Position numbers and translations under genes: made by a program
Shown: in pieces, positions 11,719 to 22,600 of the stretch
Position numbering within the stretch: the stretch's first letter is position 1
How the letters are laid out: each line of letters opens with the position of its first letter
Notes under the pieces: model-generated
What the model saw: only the letters and a program-made list of their open reading frames with translations
Told to the model about the DNA's origin: nothing
Databases searched by the model: none
Assembly: GCA_003427395.1 (NCBI GenBank)
Contig: BFEA01000149.1
Span: 826,400-890,399, forward strand
Length of the DNA: 64,000 nt
Reading direction: 5' to 3'
Source of the DNA: Chara braunii
Taxonomy: Eukaryota; Streptophyta; Charophyceae; Charales; Characeae

Positions 11719-12850
11719 TTTGGGCCCTAGACAACAAATGGACCAAGTCTCTCCATCAGCAACTTAGGACCTTCCTGTGGAGAGGTAACCATGACTGTAA
11801 AAATGTCATTAGTAGAGTGTCATGGTCCTCAATTATCCAACCCAAGTCCAAAGGGGGTTTAGGAATCATTGATCCCTCACTGCAAGCCATGACCCTCTCC
11901 ATTCAATGGATCAAAAAATTATTACTCAACCCACAAACTTCGTGGAGCGGCCTGGCATGAGAACAATTAAGGAGACCAGCCCCCAAGACAGATGAGACTA
12001 TAGACCCAGCTATGTGGTTAGAAAATAGAAACTGGTCCATTCCAAGAGGCATAACCAAGGATATAAACCCTCAACAAATGACAAACAAGGAGGCAGCCAG
12101 AAGAGATATCATTAATGATCTCTTCTGGCCAACTATCCTCAAAGCATGGAGAAGACTCCCCCTACCAGACAACCACTATCCCCAACGGTGGGAAGAGATC
12201 AATCAACAATCATTATTCAACAATACCTGGGGCATAGACTCTCAAGGCGTTTCACTTCATCGTAACGACAATCCATGGAAAGGGTGGATCAGAAAGGGGG
12301 TTACTAGGATCAAGGACATTTGGGATGAGACCTCTCTCAACTGAATTTATCCACAACTCCTCCACAAGAAGCTTAAACACTGCCATCAAGCATAATTGTG
12401 TATCTGATTCCCATTGAATAAGTTAGAATTCTCAAGAAAGGGAGGAAGCTCCCGGAAAGTGATTGGGTCGCCACTAAGGAGAGTCTACATAAGATAGGTA
12501 ACGTCCTTCTTATATCCCCTGATAAAGAAGCTTTAATCGCTCCCTACGAATTAAGTGAAGACAATGTAATAAACCTTAGTAGTGACATAGTCCCAATTTG
12601 GATCCTTATGAATAAGATCTTCGGAATCAGAGTTTTACCAAGGGATGCTCAGTCGTGTCTCGCCTTCAGACCGTCTATACCTATCTCGGACCTCCCCATA
12701 GACCCAGCATGCTGGACATGGGGAGCCAAAAATAAGCTCACGAGGAATTTCAGTAGAAACTTAGACGCCCTCTCAGTGAAGTCAACATACCAGATGATTA
12801 GACCGAAAATAAATCTAAAGGATAGGGTATTAGCGAGATGGATTTAACAG
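11719..12850 (+). pseudogene. LINE-B post-RT connection region
   Basis: After the insertion the frame reads through SKGGLGIIDPS (about 11857), then open stretches at 12012-12344 and 12608-12847. The second contains PACWTWG and LSVKSTYQM, where LINE-A has PFDPVEWEW and a YTVQGGY-type motif, so the order is conserved. No catalytic residues are expected here. Stops and frame changes are frequent. Confidence 0.65.
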
Positions 12851-12889
12851 TTGAATATCAGCAACGAAGAGTTGAGAGATATCAAATGG

Positions 12890-13300
12890 TTTAAAGATGC
12901 TAAAATTAAACCTTCCAAGATAGCTTCCCTCCAGTGGCAAATAGAGCACCGATGTCTTCCTACAAATGACTGACTAATAGATAGATCCTCTTTAGAGAAA
13001 GGGGGCATTGCTGAACCATGGTGTAAACTCTGCAATTCTGCATTCCCAAGCAGAAAGATCCTAGAAACGATTGAACATATATTCCTTGAGTGTCCTGGCT
13101 CAATCTGGTTGTGGAGATGGTGAGACCGTATATGGGACCGATTAGAAACTAAACGAAAATGGCCTTGGGGTTGGAAGGCAATTTTGCTTGAACACTGTTC
13201 CCCTGAACCAGAAGACAAATTCACACAAAACATTTTCTTCCTAGGCAGAAGAGCGGTGCTCTGGGCTATCTGGCTAAGCATAAATACCTAGTATGAATGG
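12890..13300 (+). pseudogene. LINE-B zinc-binding (zf-RVT) domain
   Basis: SLQWQIEHRCLPTND, then a TGA where LINE-C has Trp, LIDRSSLEKGG, C-K-L-C, IEHIFLECPG, WRW then TGA (Trp expected), and FLGRRAVLWAIW. The CCHC zinc ligands remain. The closest relative in the window is LINE-C (57360-57860). The remaining stops sit on Trp positions. Confidence 0.75.
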
Positions 13301-13375
13301 GAGGGTGCCAGATTAGATGGCGCAGAATTCACTGACTGCATAAAGCAACAGATCCAAAATCATATACACCCAGGG

Positions 13376-13413
<38 letters not shown>

Positions 13414-13899
13414 NNNNNNNNNNNNNNNNNNNNNNNNNNNNNNNNNNNNNNNNNNNNNNNNNNNNNNNNNNNNNNNNNNNNNNNNNNNNNNNNNNNNNNN
13501 NNNNNNNNNNNNNNNNNNNNNNNNNNNNNNNNNNNNNNNNNNNNNNNNNNNNNNNNNNNNNNNNNNNNNNNNNNNNNNNNNNNNNNNNNNNNNNNNNNNN
13601 NNNNNNNNNNNNNNNNNNNNNNNNNNNNNNNNNNNNNNNNNNNNNNNNNNNNNNNNNNNNNNNNNNNNNNNNNNNNNNNNNNNNNNNNNNNNNNNNNNNN
13701 NNNNNNNNNNNNNNNNNNNNNNNNNNNNNNNNNNNNNNNNNNNNNNNNNNNNNNNNNNNNNNNNNNNNNNNNNNNNNNNNNNNNNNNNNNNNNNNNNNNN
13801 NNNNNNNNNNNNNNNNNNNNNNNNNNNNNNNNNNNNNNNNNNNNNNNNNNNNNNNNNNNNNNNNNNNNNNNNNNNNNNNNNNNNNNNNNNNNNNNNNNN
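13414..13899. other. assembly gap (486 N)
   Basis: It begins directly after the LINE-B poly(A). On the right, minus-strand LINE-like sequence points back into the gap. As at 983-1181, two LINE 3' ends appear to converge on it. Confidence 0.9.
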
Positions 13900-14363
13900 G
13901 TCCGGCAATGGGGGGAAGAGGGGGGAGGCAAGGGGGGGGCTGTGTAGGCAGTGGGTGGGGTAAGGGGCGATGGGCCGCTTGGCCAAGGTGGTGGGGACTG
14001 CTGGGACTGTGGGGGTATAACTGCGGGCGGGGACAGTACGGGAGCCTGGATGGGCGGTTGCCCATCTATGACAGAGTGCAGTGGGTGGAACTGTGTGGCC
14101 TGGAGAAGGAGGATCAGTGGCTGGCCCGGCACTGGGCGCCGTGGGCGGTGGGTGACCGGGAGATGTCTCCACTGCCACTGGCGCTCGTTCTGCCACCAAG
14201 GCTTTCGCAGCAGGCGTTGTGTTGCATCCACTTCCCCCAGTTTCCTCTCCGGGTCTAGCCACATCTGCTCAAAGGGGGTTATCACCGTTATCTGTTCTGT
14301 TTGCCGGAGATGGTCTGTTGTCTGTCTTGGTGACCCTCGACCTTTCTGATAAGTGTGCATCAT
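13900..14363 (-). pseudogene. proline-rich LINE 3' coding remnant (LINE-H)
   Basis: Minus-strand open frame of about 155 codons up to the gap, with MWLDPERKLGEVDATQRLL followed by a proline-rich region. Layout and composition match the ends of LINE-G and LINE-A. I infer a LINE ORF2 C-terminus, but no domain proves it. Confidence 0.4.
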
Positions 14364-14458
14364 TTGCTTCTCTACTTAGCCCCTTTTTTTTTTCGAACTT
14401 TATTTCTGAATATTCTGGAACGTTTTCTCAGCTGAAGTTCTTTGTACAATCTTCATAT

Positions 14459-14511
14459 GGGACGCTGGGCGTGTTTGCCTGCACGTGCGCTCCCTACGAA
14501 TAGATTGGATC
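14459..14511 (+). repeat. LINE tail motif, copy 5
   Basis: Diverged plus-strand copy (GGGACGCTGGGC at the start, TAGATTGGATC at the end) with no clear poly(A) after it. Confidence 0.5.
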
Positions 14512-14549
14512 TTTTTCCAAGAAAGGATTGGAAGGACGTCATGAACAGC

Positions 14550-14725
14550 TACAAGGTGCTAAAACTACTATGTGCTACACATCCACTCTATGAGCACCAC
14601 GGTGGTTAACAGTTTACCATGAGTATAGTTGAGCATGGTAAAGTGTTGATCGCTGTGATGCTCATAGAATCATCGCAGATGTGCATGTCGCACGACGGAC
14701 CGCAACCAGCACGGCTTAATCACCA
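14550..14725. repeat. imperfect foldback sequence
   Basis: TCTATGAGCACCAC pairs with GTGATGCTCATAGA, and CAGTTTACCATG pairs with GCATGGTAAAGTG, around a centre near 14627. It resembles an old MITE; its ends and target duplication are not clear. Confidence 0.5.
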
Positions 14726-14774
14726 CGTACACATACCAAGTGAAGTTGCAGCAGCATCAGCACAAAAGTATGTT

Positions 14775-14837
14775 GCCTGAAAGTATCCCCAAATACAGCT
14801 ATAATGACTGGGCATTCTGTCCGGGTGAAGATGGTAG
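14775..14837. repeat. MITE2 half copy
   Basis: The right half only: CAAATACAGCTATAATGAC then GTCCGGGTGAAGATGGTAG, matching MITE2 copies at 54305 and 52313. The left inverted end is missing or too diverged to see. Confidence 0.5.
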
Positions 14838-15048
14838 CTCATATGAGTCCCTCTATGTTCGACAGGGGCCAAAACTACGGTCAGCTGGGCCAGGCTGCAC
14901 CTGATCATCATCAACACCCCCAATAGCAAATCATGCGGCGCCAGAGGGGCATCTCGAATCCACCAGAATTCTGGCCAGGCTAGTTCTGGCATTTCCAAAC
15001 CTGAGCAAGCTGATCACGCGCTTATCCCTTTTTTATTCAGCCTGTCAT

Positions 15049-15143
15049 TTTTATTTTTGTTTGGACCATTTCTGGATTTGTAACTGTAATTTTCTTGCAC
15101 AGGCACCATGCTAATCTTATCTGCAGCATTCCAATTTTAACGA
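15049..15143 (-). pseudogene. U6 snRNA retropseudogene, 5'-truncated
   Basis: The minus strand reads CGTTAAAATTGGAA, AAGATTAGCATGG and AAATCCAGAAATGGTCCAA in U6 order, then an A-rich tail (AACAAAAATAAAAA). The ACAGAGA box is changed and the internal stem-loop is damaged. CTGTCAT flanks it at 15042-15048 and 15144-15150, a target-site duplication, so the copy came from reverse transcription of U6 RNA. Confidence 0.85.
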
Positions 15144-15187
15144 CTGTCATCTTAACTTTTGCAGCCATGCCCAATTTTCTGTGTGTT

Positions 15188-15299
15188 GGGCATCACTGTC
15201 CACTACTCACCAAATGTGCAAAACGAGAATGAATCTTCCGCTAGAACATGGCCATATTTTTTGTCTTTTGTGCATATGGTGAGTAGCGGAGAGAGGCCC
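15188..15299. mobile_element. MITE1 copy 1
   Basis: 112 bp with inverted ends (GGGCATCACTGTCC at the left; right end complements GGGCCTCTCTCCGC, both followed by CTACTCACCA). The interior ATGAATCTTCCGCTAGAACA is shared with the copy at 17159. The flanking trinucleotides do not match, so the target duplication is lost. Confidence 0.7.
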
Positions 15300-15703
15300 A
15301 TAATTGTTCCATTCCCAAATGGCACTTTTGAAGTGTCTTAATTTGTCTTGCACATTGACCTGCAGTCTGCATTCTCGTTGTCAGACTGTCATCGTCAGGC
15401 TTCTGTTAATGACGACCTCGCCTACGGACCGTGGGATGCATCTGAATCACCCAGATCTGCAAGGCGGTCCTTTTCTCCATTTCCATGCTCACCTGACTGG
15501 CTGGTCCACCCAACTATCATATAATGATGATGTCATAATCATATCATAAATGGATGATGATTGTCACAATGCCCCTCTTCAATATTCACCTCTCATAATT
15601 CATGAGATCCTAAGATGAGCATCACGCAGGCCGACAATGCATCACTGACAGGACTACTGAATCCCCAGAGGAGGCGGATGAATTCCCCCTCTTCCCGTTT
15701 GTG

Positions 15704-15708
<5 letters not shown>
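15300..15708. other. no gene seen
   Basis: Short frames only and no domain. It contains a local ATGATGATGTCATAATCATATCAT stretch near 15525 with partial dyad symmetry. Confidence 0.5.

Positions 15709-15784
<76 letters not shown>
15709..15784. repeat. (AG)38 microsatellite
   Basis: Uninterrupted AG dinucleotides over 76 bp. Serine-leucine or arginine-glutamate frames across it are artefacts of the repeat. Confidence 0.95.
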
Positions 15785-15787
<3 letters not shown>

Positions 15788-16283
15788 CGGGGCGATGGCA
15801 GAGGGGGGCGTGGAGAGGTGATCATATATTGCCTTGTACAATTCGGGTGAATGCCCGGCAATGTAATTTTGGTGTTCAGAGTAGCGCTGTCGGAATGCAT
15901 GTGGGCATCTACCAGTCCTGCACAGTGCGCATCTAATAGTCCAGTTGCATTCTGCATTGCATACTACGTAAGAAATCGTTTTTTTCAGTTGACAAACAAC
16001 CAGTGCCCCTGTCTTTATCTCCTCCTGGTTTGCATCGCAACAGTTACTTTAATGAGAGATCCAACAATTAACCCAGAACAGAAAGAACAATGGCTTTGGG
16101 TCTTTGACACACCTTTTGGACGATTGTTTCAAAGGAAATCTAACGTTAACAAGAGAGCATGGGCCTCCGCCGCACTACTCACGGAACGAAAAAAGACTCG
16201 AATAGCAGAACACATATTTCCACAGAATATGGCTGGATACACCTATTTACTGCTGATAGTACCCGATGTATGTTGCTCCCTTC

Positions 16284-16663
16284 GGGCCTCGGCACACCAC
16301 TCTTGAAAATATATTTTCAAGAGTCTCTACACAGCCACACAGCCTCTTGAAAGTGTTGGCGGAAAAAATATCTTCAAGAGGTGTCCGAAGTGGGTTTCAT
16401 GAGTTCCCCTTGAAATGCCCAATTCCTCAGTCTGCAAAACTCAAGGTTTCAGGTGTGCTCGAAGTTTCAAGACGTGTCAGGCACACGTCTCAGCAAACAA
16501 CCAAAATATTCGTGTGTCTTTTATGCATCATGTCGACGAGAGTCACACTTTCTTCAATATTGCTGTGTGGAGAAGGGCCAAAAACTCTTGAAAGTACAAC
16601 TCTTGAAAATGTCTGAGAGCTTTTGAAACTTTTCATCATTTCAAGAGCGGTGCGGCGAGGCCC
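16284..16663. mobile_element. MITE5, 380 bp, 3-bp target duplication
   Basis: Inverted ends of 25 bp with three mismatches, beginning GGGCCTCG and ending CTCTTGAAA. TTC flanks both sides (16281-16283 and 16664-16666). The interior holds many CTCTTGAAA/TTTCAAGAG words, including a perfect 26-nt palindrome at 16299-16324. A GGG start and 3-bp duplication are typical of PIF/Harbinger-derived MITEs. No transposase. Confidence 0.8.
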
Positions 16664-16688
16664 TTCTGTGGGAAGATGCATTTTTTTT

Positions 16689-16752
16689 GGTTCCGAGAGT
16701 AGTGGATAGAGGCCTTGCACAAGGGCCTTAAAAAAAAAAAGAGAAAAAAAAA
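16689..16752 (+). repeat. retroposon 3' end with terminal hairpin
   Basis: GGATAGAGGCCTTGCACAAGG then GCCTT and an A-rich tail. The same hairpin precedes poly(A) in the retroposon at 27413-27578 (minus). GGCC-TTGCRCAA-GGGCC can fold into a short stem-loop. Confidence 0.6.
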
Positions 16753-17158
16753 AGTGGTGAGGCCCTAGCCCCCATGTTGCCATGGGAGAGACCTATCTTG
16801 AGCCCTCATATTAAATCCAACAACTCCAATGCTTATCATAAATAGAAGCTGGGCTTAAGTTTTGCAGCATTTGGAACCCAAATTTGCAACCCGAATGAGA
16901 GATTCTGTCTGGCCGTTTTTTTTCTCTGAAGATCAACTGCTAGTGTCTCTTGAGTCCATGCGACTGGGCGAATTGCATAACCGTGTCTCTCACACATCAT
17001 TGCAGACCTCTGATGGTGATCCAAACTGAGGTCCACTTAATTTTTCTGGCAAAATGTTCTGACATTTGGCAGGATGGAGTCGCAGAATCTTACCAAAACC
17101 GAGAGCCCGACTCTGACAAGTTTCTTTCCCTTCCCACTCACTAATAATAGGCGGCATA

Positions 17159-17280
17159 GGGCCTCGCTGAACTACTCAGGAAATGTGCAAAATGAGAATG
17201 AATCTTCCGCTAGAACATGGAATGATGCACCACCATATTTTTTGTCCTTTGTGCATGTGGTGAGTAGTGGAGCCAGGCCC
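17159..17280. mobile_element. MITE1 copy 2, 3-bp target duplication
   Basis: 122 bp. Inverted ends of about 30 bp begin GGGCCT and contain ACTACTCA. ATA flanks at 17156-17158 and 17281-17283. It shares its interior with the copies at 15188 and 54566. PIF/Harbinger-like by end sequence and 3-bp duplication. Confidence 0.8.
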
Positions 17281-17284
17281 ATAG

Positions 17285-17402
17285 TTTTTTTTTTTTTTTT
17301 TTTTTTTTAAGCCCAGGGTGTTGTAGAGCCGAGGACTAGACCCGCGGTGATTGCTGGTAGCGGCAGCCAATGGTTGTCCTGACAGGAGAGGCCACCCACC
17401 CT
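17285..17402 (-). mobile_element. SINE-like retroposon family 2, copy 1
   Basis: A T-run (17285-17308) followed by AAGCCCAGGGTGTTGTAGAG and GGCAGCCAATGGTTGTCCTG. The same order occurs at 28061-28205. On the minus strand both end CTACAACACCCTGGGCTT plus poly(A). Its right boundary and target duplication are unclear. Confidence 0.65.
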
Positions 17403-17484
17403 ACCCATCCCCACGTTAATACTCCCCGCACACCCCCTGTCCCTACTATCCTACCTCAGTGTGACCAGCACTCAGGACCATCAC

Positions 17485-17900
17485 CCTACCAGTATTGAGG
17501 GCAACTTCGACCAGAGTCACCAGACAGCAGTGACAAGCACCAGGACTGGGCCAACCTCCCAGGCCTGATGGAAGCGGTGACAAGCACCAAGGCTGGCCAA
17601 CCTCCCAGCCCTGGAATGGTACCCTACCAGTATAGAGGGCAACTTGGACCAGACAGCAGTGACAAGCACCAAGCCTGTGTATGAGTGTGTGCCCAGAGGC
17701 TGTGTATGTTTGTATGGGCCGTGTGTTTTGTATCTGCCTGAAGGCTACGTGTGCCCTTGTAACTGTCTAGCGAGATGTATGTGCCCGAATGCCAGATATG
17801 TGCAGTCTATGTGTGCTCTGTGTAACTATATAGCGAGATGTATGTGCCCGAAGGCCAGATATGTGCAGTGCTATGCAGAGGGAACTATGTGTCGGTTTGA
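17485..17900 (+). repeat. short tandem duplications with Cys-rich frame
   Basis: CCCTACCAGTATNGAGGGCA occurs at about 17485 and 17621. TAGCGAGATGTATGTGCCCG occurs at about 17769 and 17831. A 111-codon frame (17644-17979) over this block is Cys-rich (CVPRGCVCLYGPC, CPCNCLARCMCP, CNYIARCMCP) with a duplicated segment. Without a signal peptide or relatives I treat the frame as probably fortuitous. Confidence 0.5.
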
Positions 17901-17934
17901 AGAGATGACAGGCCAAGCTGGACAAGAAACGCCC

Positions 17935-18012
17935 CCAAAGTCCCAAGCCAGACTCGAACCCGTGATCTATGACATGTGACCTGAAGACTCTACTATTCGA
18001 GCAACAATCGCA
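17935..18012 (-). repeat. tRNA-like SINE module, copy 1
   Basis: The minus strand carries AGATCACGGGTTCGAGTCTGG, a Pol III B-box-like sequence (GGTTCGANNC). Upstream sequence is only weakly A-box-like and the cloverleaf does not pair properly. The same AGATCACGGGTTC string recurs at 27140, suggesting a tRNA-derived SINE family rather than a tRNA gene. Confidence 0.45.
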
Positions 18013-18239
18013 AACAGCCGCTGTGTGTGATATGCTGGACTGGGGAGATCAACAGAACAACCACGAGCAACAGCCACAAGCAACCCACGCAGTATCAAGA
18101 CCCGACATACAAGACCATGGACAACCCTTGGGTGGTGCGCAGGCAGTCTCTGTATAAACTTACTGTGCGTCAGCCCAAGGGAATGTGTGTCCAGCCGTGC
18201 GTCATTTTAACGCCCTGCCAGTGTCCACGCGCAAGGCTG

Positions 18240-18326
18240 CAATTGAGTTTTGAACCCGCAACCTCATACCACAATGCCCATTTCCAACCGGTGCTCTAAC
18301 CACTGAGCTACATCAACTGGAGCCTC
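18240..18326 (-). repeat. tRNA-like SINE module, copy 2
   Basis: The minus strand has GTAGCTCAGTGGTTAGAGCA (A box, D stem GCTC/GAGC paired) and GCGGGTTCAAAACTC (B box). The acceptor and T stems do not close, so it is a tRNA relic or SINE head. Confidence 0.55.
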
Positions 18327-18395
18327 AGGTAGTAACCAACCAGAAAAGTCTGAGGGGCAGAGATAACCCCTTTGTGTTTGAAAGGACAAAATTTG

Positions 18396-18503
18396 CTTGG
18401 TCAGAATGTACCTTGGGCTCTGCTCATCCAGGTGCTCTTTTTATGTGTCCTTGGTCAGAATGTACCTGGAGCTCTGCTCATCCAGGTGCTCTTTTTTTAT
18501 TGT
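18396..18503 (+). repeat. two-unit tandem repeat, 54 bp
   Basis: CTTGGTCAGAATGTACC...CATCCAGGTGCTCTTTTT occurs at 18396 and again at 18450 with few changes. No coding sense. Confidence 0.85.
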
Positions 18504-18872
18504 CTTTCTTTTTCTTCTTCTTTTCCTTTTTCCAGAACTGAATGTTCCTTTGAGGGCCCAGTGCCCTAGGCAAATGGGAGACAGGGACTCCCGGTGCCTT
18601 GCCACACTACTGACTTTACAAGAAAAAAATGTGAGTGCATCTTCCTGCAGAAGGTCGCGGGACACAGCCGTTATTGCCAAATGTAGCAGATGTATATTGA
18701 CACGTTCTGTGGGAGTATGAGCTCGTGTTCTTCTTGTTTTCAGTGTACCAGGGAATCCCAGTCTCTCTCCATAAACTTGCTGGGCCAGTTCTTCCTGCAG
18801 ATGGTTAAGATCATGCCCAACTGGTTCCGAAAAGGGCCAAACACCAAGCCCATGTGGCTGAATGGAACACGG
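18504..18872. other. no gene seen
   Basis: Mixed-composition sequence with only short frames; nothing recognised apart from a CT-rich stretch near 18500-18535. Confidence 0.45.
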
Positions 18873-18875
18873 ATG

Positions 18876-19185
18876 TCACTGTTAAACCACCCGTAGTTCT
18901 GAGCCAATTGTTCCCAACCAGAACTTCTGCTGCACGCTGATTTTTGTCGGACCCGCGAAGGAGCAAAATCAGTGTTTTGTTGGTGGGCGCCGCTAGCTTG
19001 GTATAACTGAGACCCAAAAGAGGCAGCACGTCATCGGCTGGATAGGAACAAAATAGCTGGGAAAAGTAGTGGTGGTGTAAACCACCAGTACATTTCCCAG
19101 CTATTGTTTCGAAGTCACAGTTTGCATGCTGCCGCAACTTTCGAGGCTCGGCCGCCGGAGCAAAATGGCTGGTAGCGCCAGCCAA
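18876..19185. mobile_element. MITE3-like sequence, compound
   Basis: TTAAACCACC at 18876 starts a MITE3-type left end. Near 19068-19095 a right end (AGTGGTGGT) abuts a new left end (GTAAACCACCAGTAC), and both are followed by or precede TTCCCAGCTATT. The pattern suggests two MITE3 copies head to tail, or one rearranged copy. Compare the cleaner copy at 58327. Confidence 0.5.
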
Positions 19186-19639
19186 AAGGAGGCCCGAGCC
19201 GGTTCGATTTCCTTTTAGCGCATCACGTGTCCAGCCCTGGAGAAAATTGCCTCTGAAGTACTGGTGGGTTCAAATCCTTACTGGATCAGATGCTCATTAT
19301 GGTGTTAGGGGCCACCCGCCTCCTTTTGGGAAAAAAGGGGCCAACACTCAGGGTCCAAGAGTCAGAACATTGAAGTAAGGCCTTGGCTCAAGAACTACGA
19401 AGATGGAAAAGATGGAAAAAGGTCTGGAAGAAATGGCTAGGTCTGCAAGAATCAGATGATGATCTGAAGAAAGTCAAACAAGCAGGGTTTCTCGAAAGAA
19501 GGTTAACGACACCTCTTTTTTCACTACACTAGGAATTCTCGTATCGCAGTCCTATATTCTATCACTTCAGACGAGTATTTTCACTAGCATCTTTGGAAAG
19601 TTTCAAGATTTACAGTACCGACATTTTCCTTAGATGCTT

Positions 19640-22600
19640 TATTGCCAAGTCGGTTGGATAGGCAGACAATTTCAACACTTCGGTTCGTTGATAACTTTCA
19701 CTATCGTCCACACAGCAGGAGGAGGGAGGGTGCAACAATTTCAGGTTTTCACTACTTTCACCACTTCGGTACGTTCACATCCTTCACCATCGTCCACGCT
19801 AAAGCGAAGGAAGCCAAGGCAAAGGAGGAGCAATTCAGACCTTCACTTCTTTCACCACTTTAGTACATTCACATTTTTCACCATCGTCCAAGCCAAGGGA
19901 AAGGAAGTCAAGGGAAAAGAGGGGCACTTTCAGACCTTCACTACTTTCACCACTTCAGTCCGTTTACATATTTCACCATCGTCCAAGGCAAGGGAAAGGA
20001 GGGGTAATTTCAACCCTTCACTCCTTTCACCCCTTCAGTACGTTCACATCTTTCACCATCATCCAAGCCAAGGCAAAATAAGCCAACGGAAAAAAGCGGC
20101 AATTTCAGGCCTTCACTACTTTCACCACTTCACTCCGTTCACATCTTTCACCACCGTCCAAGCCAAGGGAAAGGAGGCGCAATTTCATGCCTTCACTCTT
20201 TTTACCACTTCAGTCTGTTCATATCTTTCACCATCGGGCAAGCCAAGGGAAAGTAAAGGCAATTTCAAGTCTTCACTTCTTTCACCACTTCAGTACGTTC
20301 ACATTTTTCACCATCGTACAAGCCAAGGGAAAGGAGGGACAATTTCAGTCCTTCACTCTTTTCATCACTTCAGTACGTTCACATCTTTCACCATCGTCCA
20401 AGCCAAGGAAAAGGGGGGGGCAATTTCAGACCTTCACTACTTTCACCACTTCAGTCCGTTCACTTCTATCATCATCGTCCAAGCCAAGGGAAAAGAGGGG
20501 CAATTTCAGGCCTTCACTACTTTCACAACTTCAGTACGTTCACATCTTTCACCATCGTGCAAGCCAAGGGAAAGGAGGGGCAATTTCATGCCTTCACTCC
20601 TTTCACCACTTCAGTACGTTCATATTTTTTCACCATCGTCAAAGTCAAGAGAAAAGAGGGGCAATTTCGGGCCTTCACTCATTTCACCACTTCAGTATGT
20701 TCACATCTTTCACCATTGTCCAAGCCAAGGGAAAGGAAGTTAAGGGAAAAGAGGGTCAATTTCAAGTCTTCACTACTTTCACCAATCCAGTGTGTTCACA
20801 TATGTCACCATCGTCCAAGGCAAGGGAAACTATTTTCAACACTTCAGTCCGTTCACATCTTTCACCATCGTGCAAGCCAAGGGAAAGGAGGGGCTATTTC
20901 AGGCCTTCACTCCTTTGACCACTTCAGTACGTTCACATCTTTCACCATCGTGCAAACCAAGGGAAAGAGAGGGTAATTTCATGACTTCACTTCTTTCACC
21001 ACTTCATTACGTTCACATCATTCATCATCGTCCAAGTCAAGGGAAAGGGGGGGTGATTTCAAACCTTCACTACTTTTACCACTTCAGTCCATTGACATCT
21101 TTCACCATCATCCAGACCAAGGGAAAGAGGAGGCAATTTTGAGGTCTTCACTACTTTCACCACTTTGGTCCATTCACATCTTTCACCATCGTGCAAACCA
21201 AGGGAAAGGAGGGGCAATTTTAAGTCTTCACTCCTTTCACCACTTCAGTACGTTCACATCTTTCACCATTGTGCAAGCAAAGGGAAAAGTCTTCACTTCT
21301 TTCACCACTTAAGTACGTTCACATTTTTCACCATCGTCCAAGCCAAGGGAAAGGAGGGGCGATTTCATACCTTCACTTCATTCACCACTTTAGTACATTC
21401 ACATCTTTCACCATCGTCCAAGCCAAGAGAAAGAAAGGCAAGGGAAAGGAGGGGCAATTTCAAACCTTCACTACTTTCACCAGTTCAGTTCGTTCATATT
21501 TTTCATCATAGTCCAAGGCATGGGAAAAGAGGGGTAATTTCAGGTCTTCACTCTTTTGACCACTTCAGTATGTTCGCATCTTTTAGCATCATCAAAACCA
21601 TAAGAAAGGAAGTCAATGGAAAGGAGGGGTTATTTCAGACCTTTTACCACTTAAGTCCGTTCACATTTTTCACCATCGTCCAAGTCAAGGGAAGGAGGGA
21701 CAATTTCAGACCTTCACTACTTTCACCACTTCAGTCCGTTCATATCTTTCACCATCGTGCAAGTCAAGGGAAAGTAGGAGCAATTTCAGACCTTCACTTC
21801 TTTCACCACTTCAGGACGTTTACATTTTTCACTATCGTACAAGTCAACGGAAAGGAGGGGCAATTTCAGGCCTTCACTCCTTTCATCACTTTAGGACGTT
21901 CACATCTTGTACCATCATCAAAGCCAAGGAAAAGGGGGGAGAATTTCAGACCTTCACTACTTTCACCACTTCAACTCATTCATATTCTTCACCAATAGTC
22001 CAAGCGAAAGGAAAGGGGAGGCGATTGCATACATTCGCTACTTTGACCACTTCAGTCCATTCACGTCTTTCACCATCGTGTAAGCCAAGGGAAAGGAGGG
22101 GCAATTTTAAACCTTCACTCCTTCAACCACTTCAGTACGTTCACATTTTTCACCATCGTGCAAGCCTAGGGAAAGGAGGGGCAGTTTCATACCTTCACTC
22201 CTTTCACAACTTCAGTACGTTCACATCTTTCACCATCGTCCAAGCCAAGGGAAAGGAGGGGCAATTTCATGCGTTTAATCCTTTCACCACTTAAGTATAT
22301 CTTTCACCATCGTCAAAGCCAAAGAAAACGAAGCCAAGGGAAATGAGGGACAATTTCAGGCCTTCACTACTTTCATCACTTCAGTCCGTTCATATCTTTG
22401 ACCATTGTCCAAGTCAAGAGAAAGGAGGGGCAACTGCATGCCTGCACTCCTTTCACCACTTCAATACGTTAACATTTTTCACCATTGTCCAAGCCAAGGG
22501 AAAGGATGCACAATTTCAAACCTTCACTACTTTCATCACTTCAGTTTGTTCACGTATTTCATCATCGTTCAAGTCAAGGGAAAGGGGGGATAATTTCACG

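Larger units (their letters stand above)
8560..13413 (+). mobile_element. LINE-B, L1-type, near full-length but decayed
   Basis: Plus-strand non-LTR retrotransposon. In order: endonuclease (about 8760-9480), linker (9500-10000), RT (about 10190-11280), post-RT region (11290-12840), zinc-binding domain (12890-13300) and a poly(A) of 33 at 13381-13413 running into a gap. Many stops and frameshifts. It is closer in sequence to LINE-C than to LINE-A. The zinc region ends almost directly in poly(A), with no tail motif, so it belongs to another subfamily. Confidence 0.85.

Noticed and set aside
13329-14363. A 344-codon minus frame spanning the gap
   Set aside because: Most of it is translated N and a poly(T) run. 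Only the right 155 codons are real sequence.
15615-15957. Frames rich in RE or SL dipeptides
   Set aside because: They read through the AG microsatellite.
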